Of a stretch of 64,000 nt of DNA, positions 7,080 through 14,581 are shown in pieces. Each line of letters starts with the position of its first letter. Within the stretch, counting starts at the first letter, position 1. The position numbers were made by a program, and so were the translations under genes. Under the pieces are notes generated by a model. That model was not told the DNA's origin and made no database searches. It saw only the letters and a program-made list of their open reading frames with translations. This DNA is from Actinomadura barringtoniae. Lineage in GTDB: Bacteria > Actinomycetota > Actinomycetes > Streptosporangiales > Streptosporangiaceae. The stretch is taken from positions 62,001-126,000 of the forward strand of contig NZ_JAGEOJ010000014.1 in NCBI RefSeq assembly GCF_017573505.1, given 5' to 3'.

Positions 7080-8495
7080 ATGGGTGATTCGGGTACCGGT
7101 TCTGGGCCGGAGCTGCTGCTTGCGCTGTCGCGTGGTGGGGGCGTTCCGTTGCATGTTCAGCTTGAGGGCGCGTTGCGGGAGGCGGTGCGGTCGGGGCGGC
7201 TGGCGCCGGGGGAGCGGCTTCCGGCTAGCCGGGTGCTGGCCAACGATCTCGGCGTGTCGCGGCGGATGGTGGTCGAGGCGTACGCGCAGCTTGCGGCGGA
7301 GGGGTATCTGTCGGCTCGGCCGGGGTCGGCCACGCGGGTTTCTGATGTGGTCGTTCCGGCGGCGGCGCAGGTGGCGGTGGTGCGAGGACCTGCGGAGTCC
7401 CAGCCGCGGTGGGATCTGCGGCCGGGGTTGCCCTCGTTCGCCCACTTTCCGCGTCGGGAGTGGCGGCGGGCCTTGCAGGGGGCGTTGGCGGAGGCGGAGA
7501 ACGCGGAGTTCGGCTATCCCGAGCATGCGGGGCATTGGCGGTTGCGTGAGGTGCTCGCCGGCTACCTGAATCGGGTGCGCGGAGTGGCGGCCGAGCCGGG
7601 GGATGTGCTGGTCTGCAACGGATTCACGCAGGCCTTGGATCTGGTGTGTCGGGCCTTGAGGGAGGCGGGGGCTCGGGCGGTCGCGCTGGAGGATCGGGGG
7701 TTGCCGCATCGGATCCCGATCATTGAACGCGCTGGGCTGATCGCCGTGCCGGTCGGGGTTGATGCCGAGGGGCTGCGGGTGGACGAGCTGCCGGATGGGG
7801 TCGGGGCCGTTCTGACTACTCCGGCGCACCAGTTTCCCAGTGGGTGGGTGCTGGCGCCGCGGAGGAGAGAGGCCTTGATGGCCTGGGCGGCGCGCACGGG
7901 GGCCGTTGTGGTCGAGGACGACTATGACGGGGAGTTCCGGTTTGATCGGCGCGCGGTGGGCTCGTTGCAGGGGCGGGCGCCGGAATCGGTGATCTATGTG
8001 GGGACGGCCAGCAAGACGCTCGCGCCCGCTCTGCGGCTGGGGTGGATGGTCGCGCCCGGGTACTTGATGGAGCGGCTGGTCAGGGGGAAGTTCTACGCCG
8101 ATGCGGGTAATGCGCTGCTGGATCAGCTGGCGTTGGCGGAGATGATCACTAGCGGGGCGTACGACCGGCATGTGCGGCAGAGCCGGGCGCGGTATCGAGA
8201 CAACCGGCAGGCGCTTCAGGAGGCCATCACGCGGCACGGGGTGCCGCTGGAGCTGGCCGGGGTGCCTGCGGGGCTGCAGACGCTGGCCACGCTTCCGGAC
8301 GGGCTGGATGCCGAGGCCTTGGTCGAGCGGGCGGGGGCGGAGGGCGTCGGGCTCATGTCGGTGGCGCGGTTCGAGGCGGTCGCCAGGCCGAGGGCGGATG
8401 CGCTGGTGCTGGGGTACGGCAACATCACGCCTGCCGGGATCGACCAGGCGGTGGAGATTCTGGGGCAGATCGTGAGTGGAAAGCGGTACCCATAA
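7080..8495 (+). CDS. MocR-family (GntR-aminotransferase) transcriptional regulator, PdxR-like
   Basis: A 471-aa two-domain regulator. Residues about 15-85 form a GntR winged helix (PLHVQLEGALREAVRSGRLAPGERLPASRVLANDLGVSRRMV). The rest is a fold-type I aminotransferase-like domain that binds pyridoxal phosphate, with the Schiff-base lysine region in GTASKTLAPALRLGWMV. Length matches MocR/PdxR (about 450-500 aa). Family members sense PLP or amino compounds and usually regulate an adjacent gene; here the co-oriented cupin gene 54 nt downstream is the best candidate, since the upstream gene runs in the same direction. The region uses more GGG, TTG and GTG codons than its neighbours. Start is ATG 7080. 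Confidence 0.88.
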   Translation: MGDSGTGSGPELLLALSRGGGVPLHVQLEGALREAVRSGRLAPGERLPASRVLANDLGVSRRMVVEAYAQLAAEGYLSARPGSATRVSDVVVPAAAQVAVVRGPAESQPRWDLRPGLPSFAHFPRREWRRALQGALAEAENAEFGYPEHAGHWRLREVLAGYLNRVRGVAAEPGDVLVCNGFTQALDLVCRALREAGARAVALEDRGLPHRIPIIERAGLIAVPVGVDAEGLRVDELPDGVGAVLTTPAHQFPSGWVLAPRRREALMAWAARTGAVVVEDDYDGEFRFDRRAVGSLQGRAPESVIYVGTASKTLAPALRLGWMVAPGYLMERLVRGKFYADAGNALLDQLALAEMITSGAYDRHVRQSRARYRDNRQALQEAITRHGVPLELAGVPAGLQTLATLPDGLDAEALVERAGAEGVGLMSVARFEAVARPRADALVLGYGNITPAGIDQAVEILGQIVSGKRYP

Positions 8496-8549
8496 GCGGG
8501 GGGTAAGCGGATCCTGTGGTGGTGCCGGTCGGCGCCTAACGTAGGGGTC

Positions 8550-8960
8550 ATGACGACTACACCGACCGGATCCAAGACCGTTCTGACCACCTTGCTGCAC
8601 GAGGTCCCGCCGTTCATCCCGGACGGGGCCGAGGTGATGACCATGACGATCGAGCTGCAGCCCGGCGACCCCGGCACGCCCCCGCACCGGCATTCCGGAC
8701 CGGTCTTCGGTTACATGCTGAGCGGCGAGATGCTGTTCGAGCTGGAGGGCGAGGCGCCGCGTGTGATCCGCGAGGGCGAGGCGTTCTGGGAGCCGGGCGG
8801 AGACGTGATCCACTACCAGGCGGCCAACAACCTGGCCGACCGCAAGAGCGGCTTCGTCGTGGTGATGATCGGCGTCCCCGGCGAGCCGATGCTGACGTAC
8901 GTGGACGCCGAGGAGCTCGAGGCCCGCAAGGACCGCCGCCGGGGGAGCAGCGACGCGTAG
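8550..8960 (+). CDS. Cupin-domain protein
   Basis: A 136-aa single-domain beta-barrel protein. The two cupin motifs are visible: GTPPHRHSGPVFGYMLSGEMLFELEG (His, His and a later position as metal ligands) and GEAFWEPGGDVIHYQAANNLAD. This type often binds a divalent metal; whether it acts as an enzyme or a sensor is unknown. Its position 54 nt after the MocR gene suggests regulation by it. The last codons run into a decayed sortase-like sequence on the other strand. Confidence 0.82.
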   Translation: MTTTPTGSKTVLTTLLHEVPPFIPDGAEVMTMTIELQPGDPGTPPHRHSGPVFGYMLSGEMLFELEGEAPRVIREGEAFWEPGGDVIHYQAANNLADRKSGFVVVMIGVPGEPMLTYVDAEELEARKDRRRGSSDA

Positions 8961-9085
8961 CGCAGCGTGGGGACGTCGAGTGATCCGTCCGGGCGCAGGC
9001 CGAGCTTGAGTACCGGCGTCGTCAGGCCGATCGCGGGGATCTCGATGCGGATGTGCGGCGACGGCGCGAGCGGTGCGCCTCGGCC
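8951..9085 (-). pseudogene. Fragment of a class F sortase-like gene
   Basis: Read on the minus strand, this gap between the cupin and AhpD-like genes encodes APLAPSPHIRIEIPAIGLTT, then PVLKLGLRPDGSLDVPTLRYAS. This resembles the start of actinobacterial class F sortases (proline-rich spacer, RI-x-IPAIG, P-x-x-LGL-x-PDGS-L-x-VP). There is no signal peptide, and no catalytic His/Cys/Arg part follows; the similarity stops at the cupin gene. It is not an intact gene. The identification rests on motif memory only. Confidence 0.45.
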
Positions 9086-9094
9086 TCCTGGGTC

Positions 9095-9646
9095 TTAGGT
9101 TCGGGGGAACGGGGTGGCCCAGGGCTCGTCGTCGAGTTCCAGGGAGTTGGCCAGCTGGCCGATCGTGCGGTACCAGCCGGCCAGGACGACGAACTCCAGC
9201 AGTTGAGCCTGGTCGTAGTGCTCGGCCAGCGCCTTCCAGGTCTCCTGCGATATCGCGGCGTGCTCGTGGAGCTCGTCGACCGCGCGGATCACCGTGCGCT
9301 GGCCGGCCGACCAGGGGGCGGGGTCGCCGGTCACGGTGGCGCGGATCTGCTCGCCGGTGAGCCCGACGGCCCCGGCGAACGTCGCGGCGTGGACGCCCCA
9401 CTCGTACGCGCAGCCACTGAGCGCGCAGGCGCGGGCGATGACGATCTCGCGGTCCAGGTCGGGGATCTTGCCGTGCGCCAGCAGCCCGGCGCCGAGGACG
9501 CGCATCCGTGACGCCAGCTCCGGATTGCGGTGCAGGACCCGGAAGAGCTGCAGCGGATCGTGAGCCACGCCGGGCGGCATCCACGTGCGCAGTGCCTCGC
9601 CGATCTCGGGCTCGTACGGGGGGTTCAGGGGTTCGATGCGCGGCAT
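9095..9646 (-). CDS. Carboxymuconolactone decarboxylase / AhpD-like protein
   Basis: A 183-aa alpha-helical protein of the CMD superfamily. The AhpD-type redox site is visible as C74-A-L-S-G-C79 with H86 (CALSGCAYEWGVH), preceded by LDREIVIARA. Members act as alkylhydroperoxidase-like thiol peroxidase partners or in gamma-carboxymuconolactone metabolism; the CxxxC-His pattern favours a thiol-disulfide role. I start at ATG 9646 (MPRIEPL), the usual beginning for this family; the frame continues upstream to 9760 through less GC-biased sequence that looks like promoter. Confidence 0.85.
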   Translation of the reverse strand: MPRIEPLNPPYEPEIGEALRTWMPPGVAHDPLQLFRVLHRNPELASRMRVLGAGLLAHGKIPDLDREIVIARACALSGCAYEWGVHAATFAGAVGLTGEQIRATVTGDPAPWSAGQRTVIRAVDELHEHAAISQETWKALAEHYDQAQLLEFVVLAGWYRTIGQLANSLELDDEPWATPFPRT

Positions 9647-9847
9647 GGACGGCCCTCCGAGTGCTTCGATTTCCGAATCACTATCTCGCTTCGAATACAG
9701 AAGCGCAAGGGCCTCTTCCTTGAGGATTCCTAACTTGGGATATGATGTCTCAAGTTTCAAATCTCACGTCCTTGATGGGGCGGGGCGAGATCGCTGGAGT
9801 GGGCGGACCCGGGCGGGAGATGTTGGGAGTGACCCAAAACCGGGCTG

Positions 9848-9866
9848 CTGACCGTATTTAGGTCAG
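9848..9866 (+). promoter_or_regulatory. Small hairpin in the ribA leader
   Basis: CTGACC (9848-9853) and GGTCAG (9861-9866) pair around a 7-nt A/T-rich loop just before the ribosome site AAGGAG of the GTP cyclohydrolase gene. It may affect translation of the operon's first gene. It does not look like an FMN riboswitch. Confidence 0.35.
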
Positions 9867-9882
9867 GGGAGAAGGAGAACAG

Positions 9883-10671
9883 ATGCGTCACCACGACATC
9901 GATCCGACCGATCTGGCCGAGTCCGCCCTGGTCACCCGCCGCGGAACGTTCCGTGCCATCGCGTTCCGCGATCCGGACGACGGGCAGGGGCACGAGCACA
10001 TGGCTCTGGTCTACGGGTCGCCACGCCTGGGCGAGGACGTGCTCGCCCGGGTCCATTCCGAATGCATGACCGGAGACATCTTCGGCGCGATGCGCTGCGA
10101 GTGCGGCGACCAGCTGAACGCCGCGCTGGACTCCATCGTGCGCGAGGGGAGCGGAGTCCTGATCTATCTGCGAGGCCACGAGGGACGCGGGATCGGCCTG
10201 GTCGCCAAGGTCCGCACGCACGTGCTCCAGGACGACCACGGCCTGGACACCATCGACTCGGCCACCCGCCTCGGGCTGCCGGTGGATGTCCGCGACTACG
10301 CGCCGGCCGCCCGCGTGCTGCACCACCTGGGCGTACGGTCCGTGCGGCTGATGTCCAACAACCCCGACAAGGTCCGCGCGCTGGAGTCGTACGGCATCCA
10401 CGTCGCCGCCCGCGTGCCGCTCCTGGCGCCCGCGCACGACGACAACATCCGCTACCTCAAGGCCAAGCGCGACCGGCTGGGTCACGACCTGCCCCAGCTC
10501 GACCGCCCCGCCGCTCCCGGTCGCCCCGCGGGCGCCGCCGCCGACCGTCCGGCCGCCCTCGACCGCCCTGCCGCTCCTGACAAGTCCGCTGCTCCCGAAC
10601 GGTCCGCCGCCGGTTGTCCCGCCTGCCCGGCCGGTCATGAACATGCCGATGTAGGAGGTGCCCATGGCTGA
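9883..10671 (+). CDS. ribA: GTP cyclohydrolase II, first gene of the pterin-like operon
   Basis: A 262-aa enzyme that opens GTP to a ribosylaminopyrimidine phosphate, formate and pyrophosphate. The zinc site is C61, C72 and C74 (HSECMTGDIFGAMRCECG). The catalytic strand is GVLIYLRGHEGRGIGL with Tyr95 kept, and the guanine/phosphate region is SNNPDKVRAL. It is a stand-alone cyclohydrolase with no DHBP synthase half. The C-terminal 55 residues are an unusual Pro/Ala/Arg tail ending CPACPAGHEH. No other riboflavin genes are nearby. It heads eight genes that overlap or nearly overlap, so it more likely feeds a dedicated pathway than riboflavin synthesis. As I recall, the S. coelicolor homologue SCO6655 has Met at the Tyr position and stops at the formylated intermediate; this protein keeps Tyr. 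RBS AAGGAG lies 5 nt before the ATG. Confidence 0.9.
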   Translation: MRHHDIDPTDLAESALVTRRGTFRAIAFRDPDDGQGHEHMALVYGSPRLGEDVLARVHSECMTGDIFGAMRCECGDQLNAALDSIVREGSGVLIYLRGHEGRGIGLVAKVRTHVLQDDHGLDTIDSATRLGLPVDVRDYAPAARVLHHLGVRSVRLMSNNPDKVRALESYGIHVAARVPLLAPAHDDNIRYLKAKRDRLGHDLPQLDRPAAPGRPAGAAADRPAALDRPAAPDKSAAPERSAAGCPACPAGHEHADVGGAHG

Positions 10672-11494
10672 TGCCATCGAGCTGCTGCTCGTCGCCCGCG
10701 AGGCCGTCGCGATCGCCCACCGGATCGTTCACGCGCGAACACCGGGCTCGGTGACCGCCAAGGGAGACCGCGACCTGGTCACCGACGTGGACCTGGCCGT
10801 CGAGGAGGCCATACGCGCGTTCCTGACCCGCGAGACGCCCGAGATCGCGATCGTGGGGGAGGAACACGGGCGCAGCGGCCCGTCCGGCGACGAGCTGTGG
10901 TGGGCGCTCGACCCGGTCGACGGAACGGCCAACTTCGCGCGCGGCATCCCGCTCTGCGCGGTGTCGCTCGGCCTGGTCGCCGGGAACCGCAGCGTCGTGG
11001 CGGCGATCGACCTGCCGTTCATGAACGTCGTTTACACCGGCGCCGACGGGCACGGGGCCTACGTGGGCAGAACGGGGGACGGCGGCGGCCAAGGCGAGCG
11101 CATCCATGTCTCGGGCGTGCACGACATCGCCGGGGCCATCGTCTCGATCGGTGACTTCGCCATCGGCGACAGCGGCGAGGCCCTCACCAAGAACCGGATC
11201 CGGCTGGCGCTGATGAGCCGCCTCGGCGCCCGCGCCGAACGGATCCGGATGATCGGCGCCGCCGCGATCGACCTGGCCTGGGTCGCGCACGGCAGGCTCG
11301 ACGCCACGGTCATCCTGTCCAACCATCCGTGGGACACGGCGGCCGGAGTGCTGCTGGTCCGCGAGGCGGGCGGCCTGATGCTGGACGACGAGGGCGCCGA
11401 CCACAGCGCCGACTCCGCGGCGACGATCGCGGTCGCGCCGGGCATCAGGGACGAGATCATGTCGACCCTCGGGTGGGCCCATGCCGCCGCTTAG
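10664..11494 (+). CDS. Inositol monophosphatase-family phosphatase
   Basis: A 276-aa Mg-dependent phosphatase. Both family signatures are present: E67 in GEEHG and WALDPVDGTANF (D83, D86, with the DGT lithium-site motif), and near the C-terminus HPWDTAAGVLLVREAGG (WD-x-AAG). Substrates in this family include inositol, histidinol and nucleotide phosphates. In this operon, removal of the phosphate from the ribosylaminopyrimidine product or a downstream nucleotide is an attractive inference. The ATG at 10664 follows a strong TAGGAGG (10652-10658) and overlaps the ribA stop by 8 nt. The 3' end overlaps the next gene by 14 nt. Confidence 0.88.
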   Translation: MADAIELLLVAREAVAIAHRIVHARTPGSVTAKGDRDLVTDVDLAVEEAIRAFLTRETPEIAIVGEEHGRSGPSGDELWWALDPVDGTANFARGIPLCAVSLGLVAGNRSVVAAIDLPFMNVVYTGADGHGAYVGRTGDGGGQGERIHVSGVHDIAGAIVSIGDFAIGDSGEALTKNRIRLALMSRLGARAERIRMIGAAAIDLAWVAHGRLDATVILSNHPWDTAAGVLLVREAGGLMLDDEGADHSADSAATIAVAPGIRDEIMSTLGWAHAAA

Positions 11495-12383
11495 CTGGGT
11501 GGCGGGCGCGGTCTACGCCGCCGGGCTGCTGACCGTCCTCGCCGCCACCCTCCGCCGTTCGCGCCACGTCCTCGGCCCCGCGGACCGGATCACGCTGGCG
11601 CGGGCGGCGCTGGTCGGAGTCGTCCTCGCCCTGGTCGCTGGGCGCACCACCGCCGGGCCCACCCTCGTCGCGGTCGCGTCCGTGGCGCTCGTCCTGGACG
11701 GGGTGGACGGCAAGGTCGCGCGCCGCACCCGCACGTCGTCGTCGTACGGGGCGCGCTTCGACATGGAGGTCGACGCGTTCCTGATCCTGGTGCTGAGCGT
11801 GCACGCCGCGTACTCGCTCGGCGCGTGGACGCTGGTGATCGGCGGCATGCGGTACGCGTTCGTGGCCGCGTCCTGGGCGGCGCCGTGGCTGCGCGGCGCG
11901 CTGCCGCCGAGCCTGGCGCGCAAGACGGTGGCGGCGTCCCAAGGGATCTTCCTCGTGGCGGCCGGTTCGGGCCTTCTCCCGTACGTGCTCAGCGCGGCGA
12001 GCGTGGCCACGGCGCTGACCCTGCTGACATGGTCCTTCGGCCGGGACATCGCCTGGCTGTGGCTGAACGGAGAGGAACGTCAACGGCATGCGGCAGGACG
12101 CGGGACGGCAGCGGGAGCCACGGCGGCAGGAGGCGCGACAGCAGGAGGCACGGCGGTCGGCGGCACGACAGGCGCGGGCGTTCTGGCTCGGCTCGCCCGG
12201 CAAGGGCGAGATCAGATCCGTGGACTTGCCCGAGCCCGACCCCGGCGACGTGCTGGTACGGGCGTTGTACTCGGGGGTGAGCCGGGGCACCGAGACGCTG
12301 GTGTTCCGCGGCGGCGTGCCACAGAGCCAGTACCAGGCGATGCGAGCCCCGTTCCAGGAGGGCGATTTCCCCGGGCCGCTTAA
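11481..12383 (+). CDS. CDP-alcohol phosphatidyltransferase-family membrane enzyme
   Basis: An integral membrane enzyme of the CDP-OH-P transferase family (300 aa as an open frame). The complete signature D-x2-D-G-x2-A-R-x8-G-x3-D-x3-D is present: D73, D76, G77, A80-R81, G90, D94, D98. It is surrounded by hydrophobic helices up to about residue 195. Such enzymes transfer a phospho-alcohol from a CDP-activated lipid or alcohol. The last 100 residues are low-complexity Gly/Thr/Ala then Arg/Pro-rich and overlap the next gene by 296 nt. Either this tail is real coding or an upstream stop was lost. It suggests that the operon's product is lipid- or phosphodiester-linked. Confidence 0.82.
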   Translation: MPPLSWVAGAVYAAGLLTVLAATLRRSRHVLGPADRITLARAALVGVVLALVAGRTTAGPTLVAVASVALVLDGVDGKVARRTRTSSSYGARFDMEVDAFLILVLSVHAAYSLGAWTLVIGGMRYAFVAASWAAPWLRGALPPSLARKTVAASQGIFLVAAGSGLLPYVLSAASVATALTLLTWSFGRDIAWLWLNGEERQRHAAGRGTAAGATAAGGATAGGTAVGGTTGAGVLARLARQGRDQIRGLARARPRRRAGTGVVLGGEPGHRDAGVPRRRATEPVPGDASPVPGGRFPRAA

Positions 12384-13146
12384 GTACGGCTACCTGAGCG
12401 TGGGCGTGGTCGAGCAGGGCCCGTCCGCTCTCCTGGGCCGTACGGTCTTCTGCCTCTACCCGCACCAGGACCGCTACGTCGTGCCCGCGGACGCGGTACG
12501 GCTCGTTCCCGAGGACGTACCGGCCGAGCGCGCGATCCTGGCCGGGACCGTCGAGACGGCGGTGAACGCGCTGTGGGACGCGGCGCCGCTCGTCGGCGAC
12601 CGCATCGCCGTCATCGGCGCCGGGATGGTCGGCTCCAGCATCGCCGCGATCGCCGCCGGGATCCCCGGCATCCGGCTGCAGCTCCTGGACGTCGACCCGT
12701 CGCGCGGCGCCATCGCCGACGCGCTCGGCGTCGAGTTCGCGCGCCCGGACGAGGCGGCGGGCGACTGCGACCTGGTCTTCCACGCCAGCGCGTCGCAGGA
12801 GGGGCTCGCGCGTGCCTTGGAACTGCTCGGGCAAGAGGGCGAGGTGATCGAGCTGAGCTGGTACGGCGACCGGCGCGTGTCGGTCCCGCTCGGCGAGGCC
12901 TTCCACTCCCGCCGCCTGACCGTGCGCAGCAGCCAGGTCGGCGCGGTGTCCCCGGCCCGCCGTGCGCGCCGTACGTTCGGCGACCGGGTCGGGCTGGCCC
13001 TCGGCCTGCTCGCCGACCGTCGCTACGACGCGCTGATCACCGGCGAGAGCGCGTTCGACGACCTGCCCGCCGTCATGCCCCGCCTGGCCGCCGGTGACCT
13101 GCCCGCCCTCTGCCACCGCATCACCTACACCGACGCTTCCGCCTAG
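12088..13146 (+). CDS. Zinc-less MDR-type dehydrogenase
   Basis: A 352-aa oxidoreductase of the medium-chain dehydrogenase superfamily, acting on NAD(P). The GroES-like part (GDVLVRALYSGVSRGTETLVFRGG) lacks the catalytic Cys and the structural four-cysteine loop of zinc alcohol dehydrogenases. This recalls BchC-type and other zinc-less members. The Rossmann motif is VIGAGMVGSSIAAIA, near residue 176. The start at ATG 12088 has GGAGAGG at 12069-12076 but gives an Arg/Gln/Ala-rich leader of about 30 residues, and overlaps the previous open frame by 296 nt. The conserved fold begins near residue 30 (ARAFWLGSPGKGEI), so an internal start near 12160 is possible. The stop is 11 nt before the PTPS gene. 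Confidence 0.82.
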   Translation: MRQDAGRQREPRRQEARQQEARRSAARQARAFWLGSPGKGEIRSVDLPEPDPGDVLVRALYSGVSRGTETLVFRGGVPQSQYQAMRAPFQEGDFPGPLKYGYLSVGVVEQGPSALLGRTVFCLYPHQDRYVVPADAVRLVPEDVPAERAILAGTVETAVNALWDAAPLVGDRIAVIGAGMVGSSIAAIAAGIPGIRLQLLDVDPSRGAIADALGVEFARPDEAAGDCDLVFHASASQEGLARALELLGQEGEVIELSWYGDRRVSVPLGEAFHSRRLTVRSSQVGAVSPARRARRTFGDRVGLALGLLADRRYDALITGESAFDDLPAVMPRLAAGDLPALCHRITYTDASA

Positions 13147-13157
13147 GAGGAACGCCC

Positions 13158-13556
13158 GTGTTCAGCATCACCGTCCGCGACCACATCATGGTCGCCCACA
13201 GTTTCCGCGGCGAGGTCTTCGGACCGGCGCAGCGGCTTCACGGCGCGACGTTCCTGGTGGACGCCACGTTCCGCCGCCCCGAGCTGGACGCCGACAACAT
13301 CGTCGTGGACATCGGCCTGGCCACCCAGGAGCTCGGCGCGGTCATGGCCGCGCTCAACTACCGCAACCTCGACGACGAGCCCGCGTTCGCCGGGATCAAC
13401 ACCTCCACCGAGTTCTTGGCCAAGCACATCGCCGACCGTCTCGCCGACCGCGTCCACGAAGGCGCGCTGGGCGAGGGCGCACGCGGCCTCACCCAGATCG
13501 CCGTGACCCTCCACGAGTCCCACGTGGCCTGGGCGACCTACGAGCGCGACCTATGA
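13158..13556 (+). CDS. 6-pyruvoyltetrahydropterin synthase (PTPS/QueD) homologue lacking catalytic residues
   Basis: A 132-aa T-fold protein. The family layout is clear, with A-H14-S-F, LHGA around H28, NTSTEFLAKHIADRL and a C-terminal Glu120 in LHES that would bind the pterin ring. The active site is dismantled: the HGH zinc motif reads H28-G-A30, the catalytic Cys position is Ala24, and the LDH Asp-His pair reads N67-Y68. It should not carry out the PTPS or QueD reaction, but may still bind a pterin- or purine-like ring. As I recall, the solved S. coelicolor homologue SCO6650 has the same features. GTG start with AGGAGG (13147-13152). The stop overlaps the next ATG (ATGA). Confidence 0.85.
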   Translation: MFSITVRDHIMVAHSFRGEVFGPAQRLHGATFLVDATFRRPELDADNIVVDIGLATQELGAVMAALNYRNLDDEPAFAGINTSTEFLAKHIADRLADRVHEGALGEGARGLTQIAVTLHESHVAWATYERDL

Positions 13557-14581
13557 CGCCGGCCGAGGCGCTTCACTTCGTGGTGCCCGACGATCCCGCG
13601 CCGAGCGGCGGCAACGCCTACAACCGGCGGATCGCGGATGGCCTGGGCGTACGGGAGATCGCCGTTCCCGGGACGTGGCCGCGACCCGACGACGCCGCCA
13701 AGACAGGCCTCGCCCAGGCGCTGGCCGGTCTCCCGGACGGGGCCGCGGTCCTGATCGACGGGCTGGTCGCCTGCGGCGTGCCGGACGTGATCGTTCCGGC
13801 GGCGCGGCGGCTGCGGATCGCCGTGCTGGTGCATCTGCCGCTCGCCGACGAGATCGGCGTGGCCGGCGCCGCCGACCTGGACGTGCTCGAACGCAAGACG
13901 CTGCGTGCCGTCAGCACGGTCGTGACGACCAGCGACTGGGCGGCGCGGCGGCTGGCGTACGTGGGGCAGGTCCACGTCGTCCGCCCCGGAACGGACCCGG
14001 CGCCGCTGACCCCCGGCACCGACGGCTTCTCCCGCCTGCTGTGCGTCGCCTCGGTCACGCCGCGCAAGGGACAGGACCTGCTGGTCAAGGCCCTCGCGAC
14101 CCTCGCCGACCTGCCCTGGACCTGCGACTGCGTCGGCCCCCTCGACCGCGACCCCGCGTACGCCGAACGCATCGCCGCGCTGATCGCCGAGCACGGCCTC
14201 GGCGACCGCCTCAGCCTCCGCGGCCCCCAGACCGGCGCGGCCCTCGCCGCCACCTACGCCGCCGCCGACCTGATGGTCCTGCCGTCGCGCGCCGAGACGT
14301 TCGGCATGGTCGTGACCGAGGCGCTCGCGCGCGGCGTCCCGGTCGTCGCCTCGGCCGTCGGCGGCGTGCCCGAGGCGCTCGGCGCGCTGCCCGGGATTCT
14401 CGTACCGCCGGATGACGCGTCCGCGCTGGCAGCGGGCCTGCGCCGCTGGCTGACCGAGCCGGAGCTGCGGGACGAACTGAGGAACTCAGCGTGGCTGCGC
14501 CGCGACGAATTGAACCCTTGGGAAGAGTCCGTGCGTGCAATGGGTGTCGTGATGAAGCAGTTGATCGAGGAGCCTTGTTGA
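13553..14581 (+). CDS. GT4-family glycosyltransferase
   Basis: A 342-aa GT-B fold glycosyltransferase (retaining, nucleotide-sugar dependent). The C-terminal donor domain shows VASVTPRKGQDLLVKAL, and then the GT4 signature ADLMVLPSRAETFGMVVTEA followed by GVPVVASAVGGVPEAL, where the E-x7-E pair contacts the donor. No membrane segment is evident. The ATG at 13553 overlaps the PTPS stop, and the stop overlaps the next TTG start. In this operon it likely glycosylates the pterin-like or lipid-linked intermediate; donor and acceptor are unknown. Confidence 0.87.
   Translation: MTPAEALHFVVPDDPAPSGGNAYNRRIADGLGVREIAVPGTWPRPDDAAKTGLAQALAGLPDGAAVLIDGLVACGVPDVIVPAARRLRIAVLVHLPLADEIGVAGAADLDVLERKTLRAVSTVVTTSDWAARRLAYVGQVHVVRPGTDPAPLTPGTDGFSRLLCVASVTPRKGQDLLVKALATLADLPWTCDCVGPLDRDPAYAERIAALIAEHGLGDRLSLRGPQTGAALAATYAAADLMVLPSRAETFGMVVTEALARGVPVVASAVGGVPEALGALPGILVPPDDASALAAGLRRWLTEPELRDELRNSAWLRRDELNPWEESVRAMGVVMKQLIEEPC

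Noticed and set aside
6819..9584. A 921-residue open frame on the minus strand over the MocR, cupin and AhpD-like region
   Set aside because: It is antisense to well-supported genes, its translation is Arg/Pro-rich low complexity and it has no domain motif. Long shadow frames are common at this GC content.
9647..9882. FMN riboswitch upstream of ribA
   Set aside because: I looked for the conserved RFN-element core (AGGAT...CGGGG...) and did not find it; only a small hairpin at 9848-9866 is present.
9883..10671. ribA as an ordinary riboflavin biosynthesis gene
   Set aside because: No ribD, ribE or ribH lies nearby, and it is translationally coupled to genes unrelated to riboflavin. This is not excluded until the rest of the genome is checked.
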